A stretch of DNA of 41,515 bases from Flavobacteriales bacterium (GTDB lineage Bacteria > Bacteroidota > Bacteroidia > NS11-12g > UBA955), in contig CANKVM010000014.1 of NCBI GenBank assembly GCA_947487175.1, positions 1 through 41,515 on the forward strand. Direction: 5' to 3'. The position numbers and the translations under genes are program-made. Each line of letters begins with the position of its first letter. Within the stretch, counting starts at the first letter, position 1. Shown one piece after another: positions 19,609 through 27,827 of the stretch. Under the pieces are notes generated by a model that ran no database searches, was not told the DNA's origin, and worked only from the letters and a program-made list of their open reading frames with translations.

Positions 19609-20751
19609 TTAATCTTTTAAAATTTGTCTTGAAATAACGAGTTTTTGAATTTCACTTGTGCCTTCTCCGATGGTGCACAACTTACAGTCGCGATAGAATT
19701 TTTCTACTGGAAAATCTTTCGTATAACCATAACCTCCAAAAATTTGGACAGCTTCATTGGCAACTCTTACGCAAACTTCGCTGGCGTAGTATTTGGCCAT
19801 CGCGCTTACTTTGGTTACACTTTTGCCATGGTTTTTCAAATGTGCACTTTCTTGTATTAGTAATTCAGCCGCTTCAATTTGAGTAGCCATATCCGCAAGT
19901 TTAAATCCAATTGCTTGGAATTGTGCAATTGGTTGACCAAATTGTTCCCGTTCTTTTGAATATTTCAAAGCAGCTTCGTACGCTCCTTTTGCAATTCCCA
20001 AACTCAATGCAGCAATAGAAATCCTGCCACCGTCTAATACTTTCATTGCCTGGATAAATCCATCACCTACATTTCCTAAAACGTTTTCTTCTGGAATTCG
20101 GCAATCTTCAAATATCATTTCGGCAGTTTCGGAAGCGCGCATTCCCAATTTATTTTCTTTTTTGCCACCTTTAAAGCCCGGAGTTCCTCTTTCAACAACG
20201 AAAGCAGTAATTCCATGCGAGTCTAAAAGTTCGCCAGTTCTAGCCAATACAACAGCAATATCGCCGGTAATGCCATGGGTAATCCAATTCTTTGAACCAT
20301 TTAATACCCATTCATTGCCATCTTTCTTAGCAACACATTTCATACGCAATGCATCTGAACCCGTATTTGCTTCGGTTAATCCCCAAGCTCCAATCCATTC
20401 GGCAGTAGCCAATTTTGGCAACCATCTTTTCTTTTGATCAGCGTTGGCAAATTGCAAAATATGACCCGTGCACAAACTGTTGTGCGCTGCCATACTTAAT
20501 CCAATGCTTCCGCAAACTTTTGATAATTCATCAATAGCGGCATAATATTCTAAATATCCAAATCCAGAACCGTTATATTCTTCAGGTACCAAAACACCCA
20601 TTAATCCAAGTTTTCCAAGTTCTTTAAAAACATGAATTGGGAATGTTTGTGATTCATCCCATTCCATAACATGGGGTCTAACCTTTCTCTCCGCAAAATC
20701 ACGCACCATTTGACGCACCATTTGCACACTTTCGTTTTCCTGAAAATTCAT
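19609..20751 (-). CDS. Acyl-CoA dehydrogenase (short-chain/butyryl type)
   Basis: An FAD enzyme of fatty-acid beta-oxidation that introduces the alpha-beta double bond, 380 residues. It shows the N-terminal helical domain, the central beta domain with [13 protein letters not shown] (FAD and substrate contacts), and a C-terminal helical domain ending in [19 protein letters not shown], where E363 is the catalytic base in the short-chain position. I place the start at 20751 (MNFQENESV): this is the usual family start, and a TAATTTTG promoter core lies just upstream. A longer frame from 20832 would start before that promoter and run into the next gene. No ETF genes are adjacent. Confidence 0.93.
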   Translation of the reverse strand: MNFQENESVQMVRQMVRDFAERKVRPHVMEWDESQTFPIHVFKELGKLGLMGVLVPEEYNGSGFGYLEYYAAIDELSKVCGSIGLSMAAHNSLCTGHILQFANADQKKRWLPKLATAEWIGAWGLTEANTGSDALRMKCVAKKDGNEWVLNGSKNWITHGITGDIAVVLARTGELLDSHGITAFVVERGTPGFKGGKKENKLGMRASETAEMIFEDCRIPEENVLGNVGDGFIQAMKVLDGGRISIAALSLGIAKGAYEAALKYSKEREQFGQPIAQFQAIGFKLADMATQIEAAELLIQESAHLKNHGKSVTKVSAMAKYYASEVCVRVANEAVQIFGGYGYTKDFPVEKFYRDCKLCTIGEGTSEIQKLVISRQILKD

Positions 20752-20762
20752 AATTTGCCCTA

Positions 20763-20770
20763 CAAAATTA
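20763..20770 (-). promoter_or_regulatory. TAnnTTTG core of the acyl-CoA dehydrogenase gene
   Basis: TAATTTTG on the minus strand, 11 bases before the chosen ATG at 20751. It lies inside the longer possible reading frame and so argues for the shorter protein. Confidence 0.45.
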
Positions 20771-20824
20771 ACGATATTTTTTGCTGAAAAACTACCATTT
20801 ACAAAAAAATAATTTGGCAATAAA

Positions 20825-21589
20825 TCAATCACGGAAAAGCAAGTATGGTGTCAGTCTAACACTTATTTCACGCGGAATTCCTAAAATTTCATTGAACTTA
20901 TTTACAGTTAATGGGAAATGCGCTTTTTTATATGCCCAAATAATTTTGGCTAGGTCTTTTCCAATGTATGGATGTCTATATAAAATTGCCATTTCACAAT
21001 AATTAATATCTATTTTATTTATCGCTGTTTGGTCTAGTATAAATTGAATATTATTGTTTAACAACAACGAACTATCAAAGTATTTGATTTCTAACAATTG
21101 AAATTTATTGATAAATCCACCTAGCCGTTCTCTGTATTTAATAATTCTTCGGGCAGTTTTGCCACCAATGCCTGGTAACGATTCAAACTCCACACTGTCG
21201 GCCCGATTCAAATCAATGGTATATTTATTAACTTTTATCTGTTTGCTAGCGTTATTTAACGTATGCAGAATGATGGCGCTGTCTAAACTGGTTTTTGCGC
21301 AAAGTTCACTTAATGAACGTATGTTCGGGTTGTGTTTGATGGCTTTCAAAATTTTCAATGCCACACTTGGATAAATACTGAAGTCTTTTCTTTTGAAATT
21401 TGGGTAATTTTGATTTTTAGATTTCAAAAAAAGAAGTGAATCTTGTTTGATATCAATAATAATATTTTTGGCATAAACTGTTTGCCAATAATTGATTTGA
21501 AAAATCAGAAATACAAAACTTCCAAAAAGTGATGTCCCTAAAAATGCAGGTTTGCGAAAAAAAGAAATGCGTTGGGAATGGTGAGCCAT
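20825..21589 (-). CDS. ComEA-like helix-hairpin-helix protein
   Basis: A 254-residue protein with an N-terminal membrane anchor (about residues 14-32) and then a periplasmic part. A helix-hairpin-helix pair is clear in the centre: [35 protein letters not shown]. Two more ComEA-like segments follow (LLEIKYFD..., then [33 protein letters not shown]). An earlier degenerate repeat lies around residues 75-115. HHH domains bind DNA without sequence specificity; membrane-anchored ComEA captures DNA for uptake through ComEC, and a ComEC gene is present at 27828. It may instead have another DNA-related role. It starts 9 bases downstream of the oxoamine synthase stop. Confidence 0.83.
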   Translation of the reverse strand: MAHHSQRISFFRKPAFLGTSLFGSFVFLIFQINYWQTVYAKNIIIDIKQDSLLFLKSKNQNYPNFKRKDFSIYPSVALKILKAIKHNPNIRSLSELCAKTSLDSAIILHTLNNASKQIKVNKYTIDLNRADSVEFESLPGIGGKTARRIIKYRERLGGFINKFQLLEIKYFDSSLLLNNNIQFILDQTAINKIDINYCEMAILYRHPYIGKDLAKIIWAYKKAHFPLTVNKFNEILGIPREISVRLTPYLLFRD

Positions 21590-21598
21590 TCCGTAAAA

Positions 21599-22846
21599 TT
21601 ACGAAACTGAAGCGAGTGTTTCTTTGCGATAATCGCCAGAATCCAATTTGCTTTTCACAGATTTAAACGCGTTAATTGTGGTTTCCACGTCTTCTAATGT
21701 ATGAACCGCAGTTGGTATCAAACGAAGCATGATAACTCCTTTTGGTACAACTGGATAAACCACAATGCTACAGAAAATATTGTAGTTTTCTCTTAAATCG
21801 TAAGTCATATGCGTAGCCTCAGGAATTGTTCCGTTTAACAAAACAGGCGTAACTGGGGTAGTGGTAATTCCAATATTAAAACCAGCTTCTTTTAATCCAC
21901 CTTGCAATGCATGCACAATTTTCCAAAGATTGTCTTTGTGTTCAGGTTGAGTGCGAATCATTTCTAAGCGTTTGATAGAACCAACAACCATAGGCATTGG
22001 CAATGATTTTGCATAAATTTGAGAACGCATGTTGTAACGTAAAAACTTGATTACGTTAGGTTCAGATCCGATAAATGCGCCAATTCCTGCCATTGATTTG
22101 GCAAAAGTTGAGAAGTAAACATCGATTCCGTCTTGGCAACCTTGCTCTTCTCCAGTTCCAGCACCGGTTTTACCCATTGTACCAAAGCCATGTGCATCGT
22201 CAACAAATAAACGGAAATTGAATTTTTCTTTAAGGGCAACTATTTCTTTTATTTTTCCTTGAGAACCGCTCATTCCGAAAACACCTTCGGTAATAACCAT
22301 AATTCCACCACCTGTTTCTTCAGCTAATTTGGTTGCCCTAATTAATTGTTTTTCACAGTCTTCAATATTGTTGTGTTTATATACAAATCTCTTTCCAAGG
22401 TGCAATCTAAGTCCATCAATAATACAAGCATGGGCTTCAGCATCATAAACTACCACATCGTGTCGGTCTAATAATGCATCAATAGCGCTTACAACTCCTT
22501 GGTAACCGAAATTCAAAAGAATAACATCTGGTTTTTCTATAAAACTCGCTAAGTCACTTTCTAATTGTTCGTGGTAATTGGAATTCCCGCTCATCATTCT
22601 GGCTCCCATAGGGTATGCCATACCAAATTGCGTTGCAGCATCTGAATCGGCTTTCATTACATCGGGGTGATTGGCAAGACCTAAATAATTATTCAAACTC
22701 CAGTTCAACTTTTCAACACCCCTGAACATCATTCTTGGGCCAATTTGTCCCTCAAGTTTAGGAAAAGTAAAATAACCATGTGCATCATCTGCGTGCATGC
22801 CCAATGGCCCCATTTTGTCGTAAAGTTTGTCGAAAATATCTTTCAT
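21599..22846 (-). CDS. PLP-dependent alpha-oxoamine synthase (serine palmitoyltransferase / KBL-like)
   Basis: A 415-residue fold-type I PLP enzyme that condenses an amino acid with an acyl-CoA. The family marks are present: SLNNYLGLANHP near residue 50, the cofactor-stacking His in DAEAHACIIDG, the Asp-x-x-His in VDDAHGFGTMG, and the Schiff-base lysine K250 in STFAKSM. Relatives are serine palmitoyltransferase, 2-amino-3-ketobutyrate CoA ligase and AONS. The form seen in Bacteroidota (GPLGMHADDAHGYFTFPKLEG start) is often linked to sphingolipid or sulfonolipid synthesis, but the substrates cannot be fixed from sequence. No threonine dehydrogenase or biotin genes are nearby. Confidence 0.88.
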   Translation of the reverse strand: MKDIFDKLYDKMGPLGMHADDAHGYFTFPKLEGQIGPRMMFRGVEKLNWSLNNYLGLANHPDVMKADSDAATQFGMAYPMGARMMSGNSNYHEQLESDLASFIEKPDVILLNFGYQGVVSAIDALLDRHDVVVYDAEAHACIIDGLRLHLGKRFVYKHNNIEDCEKQLIRATKLAEETGGGIMVITEGVFGMSGSQGKIKEIVALKEKFNFRLFVDDAHGFGTMGKTGAGTGEEQGCQDGIDVYFSTFAKSMAGIGAFIGSEPNVIKFLRYNMRSQIYAKSLPMPMVVGSIKRLEMIRTQPEHKDNLWKIVHALQGGLKEAGFNIGITTTPVTPVLLNGTIPEATHMTYDLRENYNIFCSIVVYPVVPKGVIMLRLIPTAVHTLEDVETTINAFKSVKSKLDSGDYRKETLASVS

Positions 22847-22880
22847 CTGAAGTAAACGTTAATCAATAATTAATACAATG

Positions 22881-22888
22881 CAAATTTA
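22881..22888 (-). promoter_or_regulatory. TAnnTTTG core of the oxoamine synthase gene
   Basis: TAAATTTG on the minus strand, 34 bases before the ATG at 22846. No TTTG box is seen 20 bases further upstream. Confidence 0.4.
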
Positions 22889-22915
22889 TTTGTTTTTTGG
22901 AATAAATGAAAAAGC

Positions 22916-23626
22916 TTATTTACCAATTATGAACACACAAGGCACTTTGCCAATTTCTGGTACACTATTTCTCCAATCGGTAATTGTTTTGGTAACAATT
23001 GTTTGGTTTTCGCCATGTAAATCGTATCCAATGCAAAGTTTGAAATCTTGAGGGATGTTTTTAATAAACCACTGAACCAATCTATCTGTTCGATAAGGTG
23101 TTTCAATGAAAATATGTGCAGGCGTTCTTTTTTCATTTTGCCCTAATGTTTTTGCCCAATTTTTTAATTCATCATCTTTCAATGGTGCATACCCATGGAA
23201 TGTAAATGATTGACCATTAAGACCACTTGCTGCCAAGGTTAGTAGTAAACTACTTGGTCCTATCAATGGCGAAACTGTTAAGTTGCGTTTGTGGGCCCAT
23301 TCAACAATTTTATTTCCTGGGTCGGCAATACAGGGCATACCCGCTTCACTGCATACGCCAATTTTGCTTTTGTTTAAATTTTCATTTAAAAAAGCTTCTA
23401 TATCTTGTTGTTTGGTATCTCGGGTTAATTCTAAAATGTCCAAATTTGGAATGTTGATTCCCATTTGCAATCCACTTATAAATCGACGTAATGTTCTTGC
23501 ATTTTCTGCAACCCAGCATGTTATTGTTGATAATTCATTACGAAAATAGGCTGTATCCATTTGTTCCCAACTTTTTTCGCCAATTGGCAAAGGCAATAAT
23601 ACTATTTCACAACTTGTTTTTTGCAT
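22916..23626 (-). CDS. RsmI-like SAM-dependent methyltransferase (tetrapyrrole methylase fold)
   Basis: A member of the RsmI group, which methylates the 2'-OH of C1402 in 16S rRNA. It shows the usual order: VLLPLPIGE at the start, VAENARTLRRFI, IGVCSEAGMPCIADPGNKIVEWAH (the SAM-binding core, around residue 90) and LIGPSSLLLTLAASGLNGQSFTFHGY, then ETPYR. At 236 residues it is shorter than E. coli RsmI (286) and lacks its C-terminal extension; this short form is common in Bacteroidota, and its target may differ. I prefer the ATG at 23626; an upstream GTG at 23662 would add 12 residues (MGNRIYFTSFAP) not seen in the family. Confidence 0.86.
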   Translation of the reverse strand: MQKTSCEIVLLPLPIGEKSWEQMDTAYFRNELSTITCWVAENARTLRRFISGLQMGINIPNLDILELTRDTKQQDIEAFLNENLNKSKIGVCSEAGMPCIADPGNKIVEWAHKRNLTVSPLIGPSSLLLTLAASGLNGQSFTFHGYAPLKDDELKNWAKTLGQNEKRTPAHIFIETPYRTDRLVQWFIKNIPQDFKLCIGYDLHGENQTIVTKTITDWRNSVPEIGKVPCVFIIGK

Positions 23627-23693
23627 TGGGGCAAAACTCGTAAAATAAATTCGATTTCCCACCTAATTTCTTTATTCGAACGCTTTTTAATAC

Positions 23694-23701
23694 TAATTTT
23701 G
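23694..23701 (+). promoter_or_regulatory. TAnnTTTG core of the small membrane protein gene
   Basis: TAATTTTG fits the -7 consensus and ends 4 bases before the GTG start at 23706. This spacing supports GTG as the true start with a leaderless mRNA. Confidence 0.45.
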
Positions 23702-23705
23702 CCAT

Positions 23706-23993
23706 GTGAATTTTTTACGCTCGCTTCAGAATCGCTGGAAGGTTGATTCAATTGGAAAAGTAGTTTTGATTTTATTGGTTTTTTGTTTAACTGGAACAAC
23801 TGTTGTTTATCTCAAAAAGTTTGTAAAGCCATATCTTGGTGATGAATGGTATATCGATTTTGTCTATTACATCCTTATTTTGCCGTTTTATAATATCATT
23901 TTGTTGGTTTATGGTTTTTTGCTAGGACAAGGAAGTTATTTTTGGAACTTTGAAAAACGTTTCTTCTCTAGAATTTTTAAACGTAAAAATTAA
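23706..23993 (+). CDS. Small membrane protein, probable DUF6787 family
   Basis: A 95-residue protein with two predicted membrane helices (about 17-34 and 51-73). Features are an N-terminal LRSLQNRWKVDS, a GxTxVYLKK turn and a C-terminal FEKRFFSRIFKRK basic tail. The RWKV start and the GS-Y-FWNFEKRF end recall a small Bacteroidota family that I know as DUF6787; its function is unknown. The start is GTG because the only nearby ATG (23704) is out of frame and stops at once. It lies 6 bases before the mrp gene and is probably co-transcribed with it. Confidence 0.7.
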   Translation: MNFLRSLQNRWKVDSIGKVVLILLVFCLTGTTVVYLKKFVKPYLGDEWYIDFVYYILILPFYNIILLVYGFLLGQGSYFWNFEKRFFSRIFKRKN

Positions 23994-23999
23994 CCATAG

Positions 24000-25049
24000 A
24001 TGCTTAATAAAGAGAATGTTTTAAAAGCATTGGGTAATGTAGAAGATCCTGATTTAAAGAAGGACTTGGTTACATTGGGTATGATTGAAAAGTTAGAAAT
24101 TAATGATAAAATTGTTTCTTTCGATTTGATATTAACCACACCGGCTTGTCCTATGAAAGACATGTTGGTGAATGCTTGTAAAACAGCCATTAAATATATG
24201 GTTGATAAAGAGGCTGAGGTAAACATACGGGTCGATAGCCGCGTTCAACAAAATGCCCGCCCCGATAACGTTTTGTCAGGGGTTAAGCACGTAATAGCGG
24301 TGGCTTCTGGAAAAGGTGGGGTAGGCAAAAGTACGTTGTCTGCAACTTTGGCAATGAGTTTATCGCACTTAGGTGCCAAGGTGGGCTTGCTGGATGCCGA
24401 TATTTATGGACCAAGCATTCCTACTTTGTTTAACGTGCATCAGTCCCCCGAAATGATTGAAGTCGATGGAAAGCAGCGCATGGTTCCTGTTGAGTCGCAT
24501 GGGTTGAAATTGTTGAGCATTGGATTTATGACAGCTCCTGGGCAAGCAGTAGTTTGGCGCGGTCCTATGATTTCGAGTGCATTTAAGCAGTTTATTCATG
24601 ATGTTGAATGGGGTGAATTGGATTATTTAATTGTTGACCTTCCACCTGGAACAGGCGATGTGCAAATTACTTTGGCGCAGCAAGCATCGTTAACTGGTGT
24701 GGTGGTTGTTACAACACCTCAAGAAATGGCCTTGACGGATGCCCGCAGAGCCATTGACATGTTTTCTTTGGATGCAATTAAAAAGCCAATTATTGGAGTA
24801 GTTGAAAATATGAGTTACTTTATTCCCGATGATGCGCCAGATAAAAAATATCATATTTTTGGAACTGGTGGGGGACAAAAATTGGCTCAGGAATACAATT
24901 TGCCATTCCTAGGTGAGTTGCCGTTAAATCCTTCTATTGGCGCGAATGCGGATTCAGGGAAATGGGATTTTGCCCATGAAAACATGTTGCCATATATTGC
25001 AGTTTCTCAGGAAATTGCAAGAAATGTAAGTATGATGATTGCCAAGTGA
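24000..25049 (+). CDS. mrp: Mrp/ApbC-type iron-sulfur cluster carrier ATPase
   Basis: A 349-residue P-loop ATPase that carries and inserts Fe-S clusters. The N-terminal MIP18/DUF59 domain (about 1-80) includes TTPACPMKD with its conserved Cys. The ATPase domain follows from about 95: deviant Walker A SGKGGVGKST, then LLDADIYGPSIPTLF, LIVDLPPGTGD and VVENMSYFIPD. The CxxC pair used by many Mrp proteins to bind the cluster after ENMSYF is absent; the sequence FIPDDAPDKKYHIFG is what I expect for Bacteroidota homologues. It is followed by a NifU-like scaffold gene, which supports an Fe-S role. Confidence 0.92.
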   Translation: MLNKENVLKALGNVEDPDLKKDLVTLGMIEKLEINDKIVSFDLILTTPACPMKDMLVNACKTAIKYMVDKEAEVNIRVDSRVQQNARPDNVLSGVKHVIAVASGKGGVGKSTLSATLAMSLSHLGAKVGLLDADIYGPSIPTLFNVHQSPEMIEVDGKQRMVPVESHGLKLLSIGFMTAPGQAVVWRGPMISSAFKQFIHDVEWGELDYLIVDLPPGTGDVQITLAQQASLTGVVVVTTPQEMALTDARRAIDMFSLDAIKKPIIGVVENMSYFIPDDAPDKKYHIFGTGGGQKLAQEYNLPFLGELPLNPSIGANADSGKWDFAHENMLPYIAVSQEIARNVSMMIAK

Positions 25050-25050
25050 A

Positions 25051-25082
25051 TTTGTCAATCCATTGAAAAACAACTATCTTTG
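25051..25082 (+). promoter_or_regulatory. nifU-like gene promoter (TTTG-N20-TATCTTTG)
   Basis: A TTTG box at 25051-25054 and TATCTTTG at 25075-25082 are 20 bases apart, a perfect Bacteroidota promoter. The ATG at 25088 follows after only 5 bases, so the transcript should start at or next to the start codon. It overlaps the end region of mrp, so the NifU gene can be expressed independently. Confidence 0.82.
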
Positions 25083-25087
25083 TAATA

Positions 25088-25321
25088 ATGCCATTAGCAC
25101 ATAAAATAGAATCCGTTTTAGATACCATTCGTCCCTATTTACAAGCCGATGGTGGTGATGTTGAGTTGGTAGAAGTTCAAAGCAATAACGATGTTATTCT
25201 GCGCCTTACTGGTGCTTGCAGTAGTTGCTCAATGAGTGAAATGACCATGACGGCGGGTATTGAAGAGAGCTTACGCAAGTCTATTCCAGATTTAGGTAAA
25301 ATTGTCGCAATTAAAGAATAA
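25088..25321 (+). CDS. NifU-like (Nfu) iron-sulfur scaffold protein
   Basis: A 77-residue single Nfu domain. The pattern is complete: IRPYLQADGGDVELVEV, then RLTGACSSCSMSEMTMTAGIEESLRKSIPD, with the C-x-x-C pair that binds a bridging 4Fe-4S cluster between two subunits. It carries no N-terminal A-type domain, unlike NfuA of E. coli. It lies directly after mrp, a frequent pairing, and has its own promoter. Confidence 0.93.
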   Translation: MPLAHKIESVLDTIRPYLQADGGDVELVEVQSNNDVILRLTGACSSCSMSEMTMTAGIEESLRKSIPDLGKIVAIKE

Positions 25322-26198
25322 ATATTACCAAAATTTACTCATTCAACTGCTAGGAATACCCCTTCCTGCTGTTGTATTGACAATTGTATTGTTGAAAAAC
25401 AATGTTCCTGTTTATGAGGTATTTCAATCTTATTCAACCTCTGAAAATGCAAATATTCAGCTCCCAATTTTTGGAGCCATGTTTTTGTTCGCATCTACTT
25501 TGATTATTTATGCTTTGGATTTTTTGAGGGACATGGCCTTTTGGAAAAAATCGGAAATGCAAATTCCTAAATTTGGCAAATTACTTTCTATCGGTTATGT
25601 TATTTTGGGATCCGTTGTCATTGTTGGTTTGGTTATCACCATGATCAAAAATGGCGAGGCAAAAATGATACTCGTTGGTGATGGAATAAAAGGATACTTA
25701 AATGGGTATACTTCTTTAATAATTGGGTTGTTGGGAATTTTTGTGATTATCAAAAGTTCACCCAAACAATATGCAGCCGTGTTCTCTCCATTGATTATTG
25801 CACTAGTGGCATCTATGTCGGTTTTTGCACCAATTTATTTGATATCGGACATAGATGGATTTAAATTATCGGGGGATTTTATTCAGCCTTTAACGTCGTA
25901 CTTTTTGTTATTTTTGGCGAATGTTATTACAGTTTCTTTTTTCGAGAAGGAGAAAGATGCTGAAGGCAATACCCATAATATTTGGAATACCCATGAAAGC
26001 GTGGCAAGAGCTGTCATTTTTGTCGTTCCAACATTGATGATTTTACTGCATTGTTTTTTTTATTGGAATATTCAACAGCATTCTATTTTTTATGTATTTG
26101 CCATTTATTTGTTCATGTATTATTTTCCTTCGTTTTTTAGAGGGTTTTCGGTTTACAGAATTGTTATTGATTTGGCGTTGTTGCTCGTCTGTATTTAG
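25302..26198 (+). CDS. Polytopic membrane protein of unknown function
   Basis: I do not recognise this 298-residue protein. It has about eight hydrophobic segments (near residues 12-30, 54-72, 92-112, 128-148, 158-180, 195-212, 235-255 and 262-296), few charged residues and no enzyme motif. The reading frame opens at a TTG (25302) that overlaps the nifU end by 20 bases. The first in-frame ATG would remove 59 residues including a membrane helix, so TTG or another non-ATG start is more likely, with coupling to nifU. The end (FRGFSVYRIVIDLALLLVCI) faintly recalls small UbiA-like proteins, but the Asp-rich motifs of that family are absent. Its TAG abuts the composite repeat element. Confidence 0.7.
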   Translation: MSQLKNKYYQNLLIQLLGIPLPAVVLTIVLLKNNVPVYEVFQSYSTSENANIQLPIFGAMFLFASTLIIYALDFLRDMAFWKKSEMQIPKFGKLLSIGYVILGSVVIVGLVITMIKNGEAKMILVGDGIKGYLNGYTSLIIGLLGIFVIIKSSPKQYAAVFSPLIIALVASMSVFAPIYLISDIDGFKLSGDFIQPLTSYFLLFLANVITVSFFEKEKDAEGNTHNIWNTHESVARAVIFVVPTLMILLHCFFYWNIQQHSIFYVFAIYLFMYYFPSFFRGFSVYRIVIDLALLLVCI

Positions 26199-26377
26199 TG
26201 CACTTCGTGCGTTTACGCCTTTGGCTGTTTACGCTACGCTGTTTACGCCTTCGGCTGTTTCACCTTCGGTGGTTGACGCTTTGCTGTTTAGGGTTCAGAC
26301 CTAACAACTTTTATAAACCTTCTAATTTCCATAAACCAATCTGTCTAACCCTTCTAATCTGTCTAATCCGTCTAACC
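26199..26377. repeat. Composite intergenic element, copy A (mini-hairpin array plus 9-nt repeat)
   Basis: Fills the whole gap between two convergent stop codons. Bases 26200-26290 hold six mini-hairpins spaced every 14-16 bases and separated by GTTTA-like linkers: GCAC-TTCG-TGC, GCC-TTTG-GC, GC-TAC-GC, GCC-TTCG-GC, CACC-TTCG-GTG and GC-TTT-GC. A 45-base AT-rich joint follows. Then come four 9-nt units (26341-26376; on the minus strand GTTAGACGG, ATTAGACAG, ATTAGAAGG, GTTAGACAG) ending one base from the tdk stop. A second copy in inverted orientation is at 31165-31302. Confidence 0.85.
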
Positions 26378-26911
26378 CTATTTCTGCCAATGCTCCAAAC
26401 ATCTTGGTTCATAAATATTGTTATGACCTACTAAAATGAGTTCGTCGGATTCGATATTGCGAAAAGTGTAATCTGCTTTTTGATTGCAAACTTTGCATTT
26501 TGCTGAAACTTGAATGTGGGTGGTTGCAAGTTTTTTTAGAATTGGCATCGGACCAAAATCATTGTTTAGATAATCTTTATCTAATCCAGCGGCAACCACT
26601 TTGATGTTGTTGCTTAATAGTTCGCCAATGACATCTAAAATCATGGGGCCCATGAATTGAATCTCGTCAATATAAACTTCTTTTAAATTTGGATGTATCA
26701 ACGGATAAATTTCTTCGGCTTTGCCTATTCTATGGGCAATGAGTGATAATCCGCCATGTGAATGAATTAACTGTGCTGAATAGCGATTATCGATAAGCGG
26801 CTTCACCGCTAATTTTTCGTTGATATCTATTTGGCTTTCGTTGTAGAGCCCAATTAAACGGGTGGTTTTCCCCGCAAACATACAGCCAAAAATAAGTGTA
26901 AAATCTCTCAT
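26378..26911 (-). CDS. tdk: Thymidine kinase (type II)
   Basis: Makes dTMP from thymidine and ATP in salvage. The 177-residue protein has the P-loop GCMFAGKTT at residues 9-17, the Walker B-like YIDEIQFMG, the lasso loop VAAGLDKDYLNNDFGPM, and zinc-binding cysteines in CKVCNQKA and in YEPRCLEHW. The normal first residue of the loop motif GPMFSGKT is changed (GCMFAGKT), within the variation seen in the family. Length is slightly short for type II enzymes (about 190). It is transcribed alone, convergent with the membrane protein gene, and its TAG is one base from the 9-nt repeat. Confidence 0.95.
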   Translation of the reverse strand: MRDFTLIFGCMFAGKTTRLIGLYNESQIDINEKLAVKPLIDNRYSAQLIHSHGGLSLIAHRIGKAEEIYPLIHPNLKEVYIDEIQFMGPMILDVIGELLSNNIKVVAAGLDKDYLNNDFGPMPILKKLATTHIQVSAKCKVCNQKADYTFRNIESDELILVGHNNIYEPRCLEHWQK

Positions 26912-26962
26912 ATTTTAATAAAATCAGCGTTGTAATTTCCCCGAAATTTTAGTAATTAGATC

Positions 26963-27796
26963 ATGAACTCAAGAATCACCGAAATTCTAGAAAATTTAGC
27001 AATATTAAGCCAAGCTTTGCATTCAGACCAAAAAAATGTAAATACAATTGACATTTTGGGCGAAATTAAATTGTTGTCGGCTCAATTGTATTTAGAATCT
27101 GATATGGAAATTATTACTTCCAACAAACCTGAGGAAGTTCCTGTTTTTGAGGAAGAAACAAATGAAAATGATTCAACGGAAGAGTTATTTGATGAAGTTC
27201 CAGTTTTTACATTAGTAAAGAATGACCCTGAGCCTGAAATTGAAGAAATTGAAATAGAGGAGAATCCATCAATTGAAAATAATATTGAAGAAGATTTGCA
27301 AGTTTCGCAAGAGATTGACCCTGAAATTACTCCAGAAATAGTAACTCAAGTTCATTTTACACAAACCACAATTAAAATTGAAAACAATCCTACCTTGTTT
27401 GACGAATTAGAGCCTGAATTGACTTTGGAAGAAGCGGAGGATATTGCTAATGAAGTCATTGCAGAAGAGGTTATAGCTGTTTCTATTGTTGAGTCGAAGG
27501 TGGAAAATGAAATCATCATGCCTCCAACTGTTCAAGAAAACATGAAAAAAGCTGAAGCTGCAGCAAATGCCAATTCCATAATTGGGCAGTTTTCTTTAAC
27601 CCGTAGATATGAATTCATGAATTTCTTGTTTGCAGGGGATATGAATAAATTTATTGTATTTGTTTCTGAAATGTTAAGCGCTCCTGCCGGAGAATTGCGA
27701 GAATCAGTTTACGAAAAGTGGTACGATGAAAATCAGTGGAGTAGAAAGTATGAAACTGCTGCCGATTTGAAGAAGAACTTAAGTAAATTATTGTAA
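26963..27796 (+). CDS. Acidic protein with conserved C-terminal domain, function unknown
   Basis: A 277-residue protein in three parts. Residues 1-45 form a helical start (ITEILENLAILSQALHSD). Residues 50-190 are very rich in Glu with Pro/Val/Ile and likely disordered. The C-terminal part, about 195-277, is ordered: SLTRRYEFMNFLFAGDMNKFIVFVSEMLSAP, then YEKWYDENQWSRKYETAADLKKNL. I have seen this ending (LTRR-x-EF-x-NxLF-x-GD) in Bacteroidota proteins of unknown role. No signal peptide or membrane segment is seen, so it is probably cytoplasmic. It lies 31 bases before comEC on the same strand. Confidence 0.75.
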   Translation: MNSRITEILENLAILSQALHSDQKNVNTIDILGEIKLLSAQLYLESDMEIITSNKPEEVPVFEEETNENDSTEELFDEVPVFTLVKNDPEPEIEEIEIEENPSIENNIEEDLQVSQEIDPEITPEIVTQVHFTQTTIKIENNPTLFDELEPELTLEEAEDIANEVIAEEVIAVSIVESKVENEIIMPPTVQENMKKAEAAANANSIIGQFSLTRRYEFMNFLFAGDMNKFIVFVSEMLSAPAGELRESVYEKWYDENQWSRKYETAADLKKNLSKLL

Positions 27797-27827
27797 GCGA
27801 TTTTTTTGTCTTGGAGCATTTGTTCCA

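Noticed and set aside
20752-20832. N-terminal extension of the acyl-CoA dehydrogenase from 20832
   Set aside because: The 27 extra residues do not match the family, precede a TAnnTTTG core and overlap the neighbouring gene.
24690-25049. Missing CxxC in Mrp as a sign of a non-functional carrier
   Set aside because: Homologues in this phylum appear to lack it as well while keeping the ATPase and MIP18 parts, so I do not treat it as damage.
26198-26434. A 78-codon Leu/Arg-rich plus-strand frame across the tdk 3' end, and a 70-codon frame at 26092
   Set aside because: They are chance translations of the mini-hairpin array and the 9-nt repeat; the residues only follow the repeated DNA.
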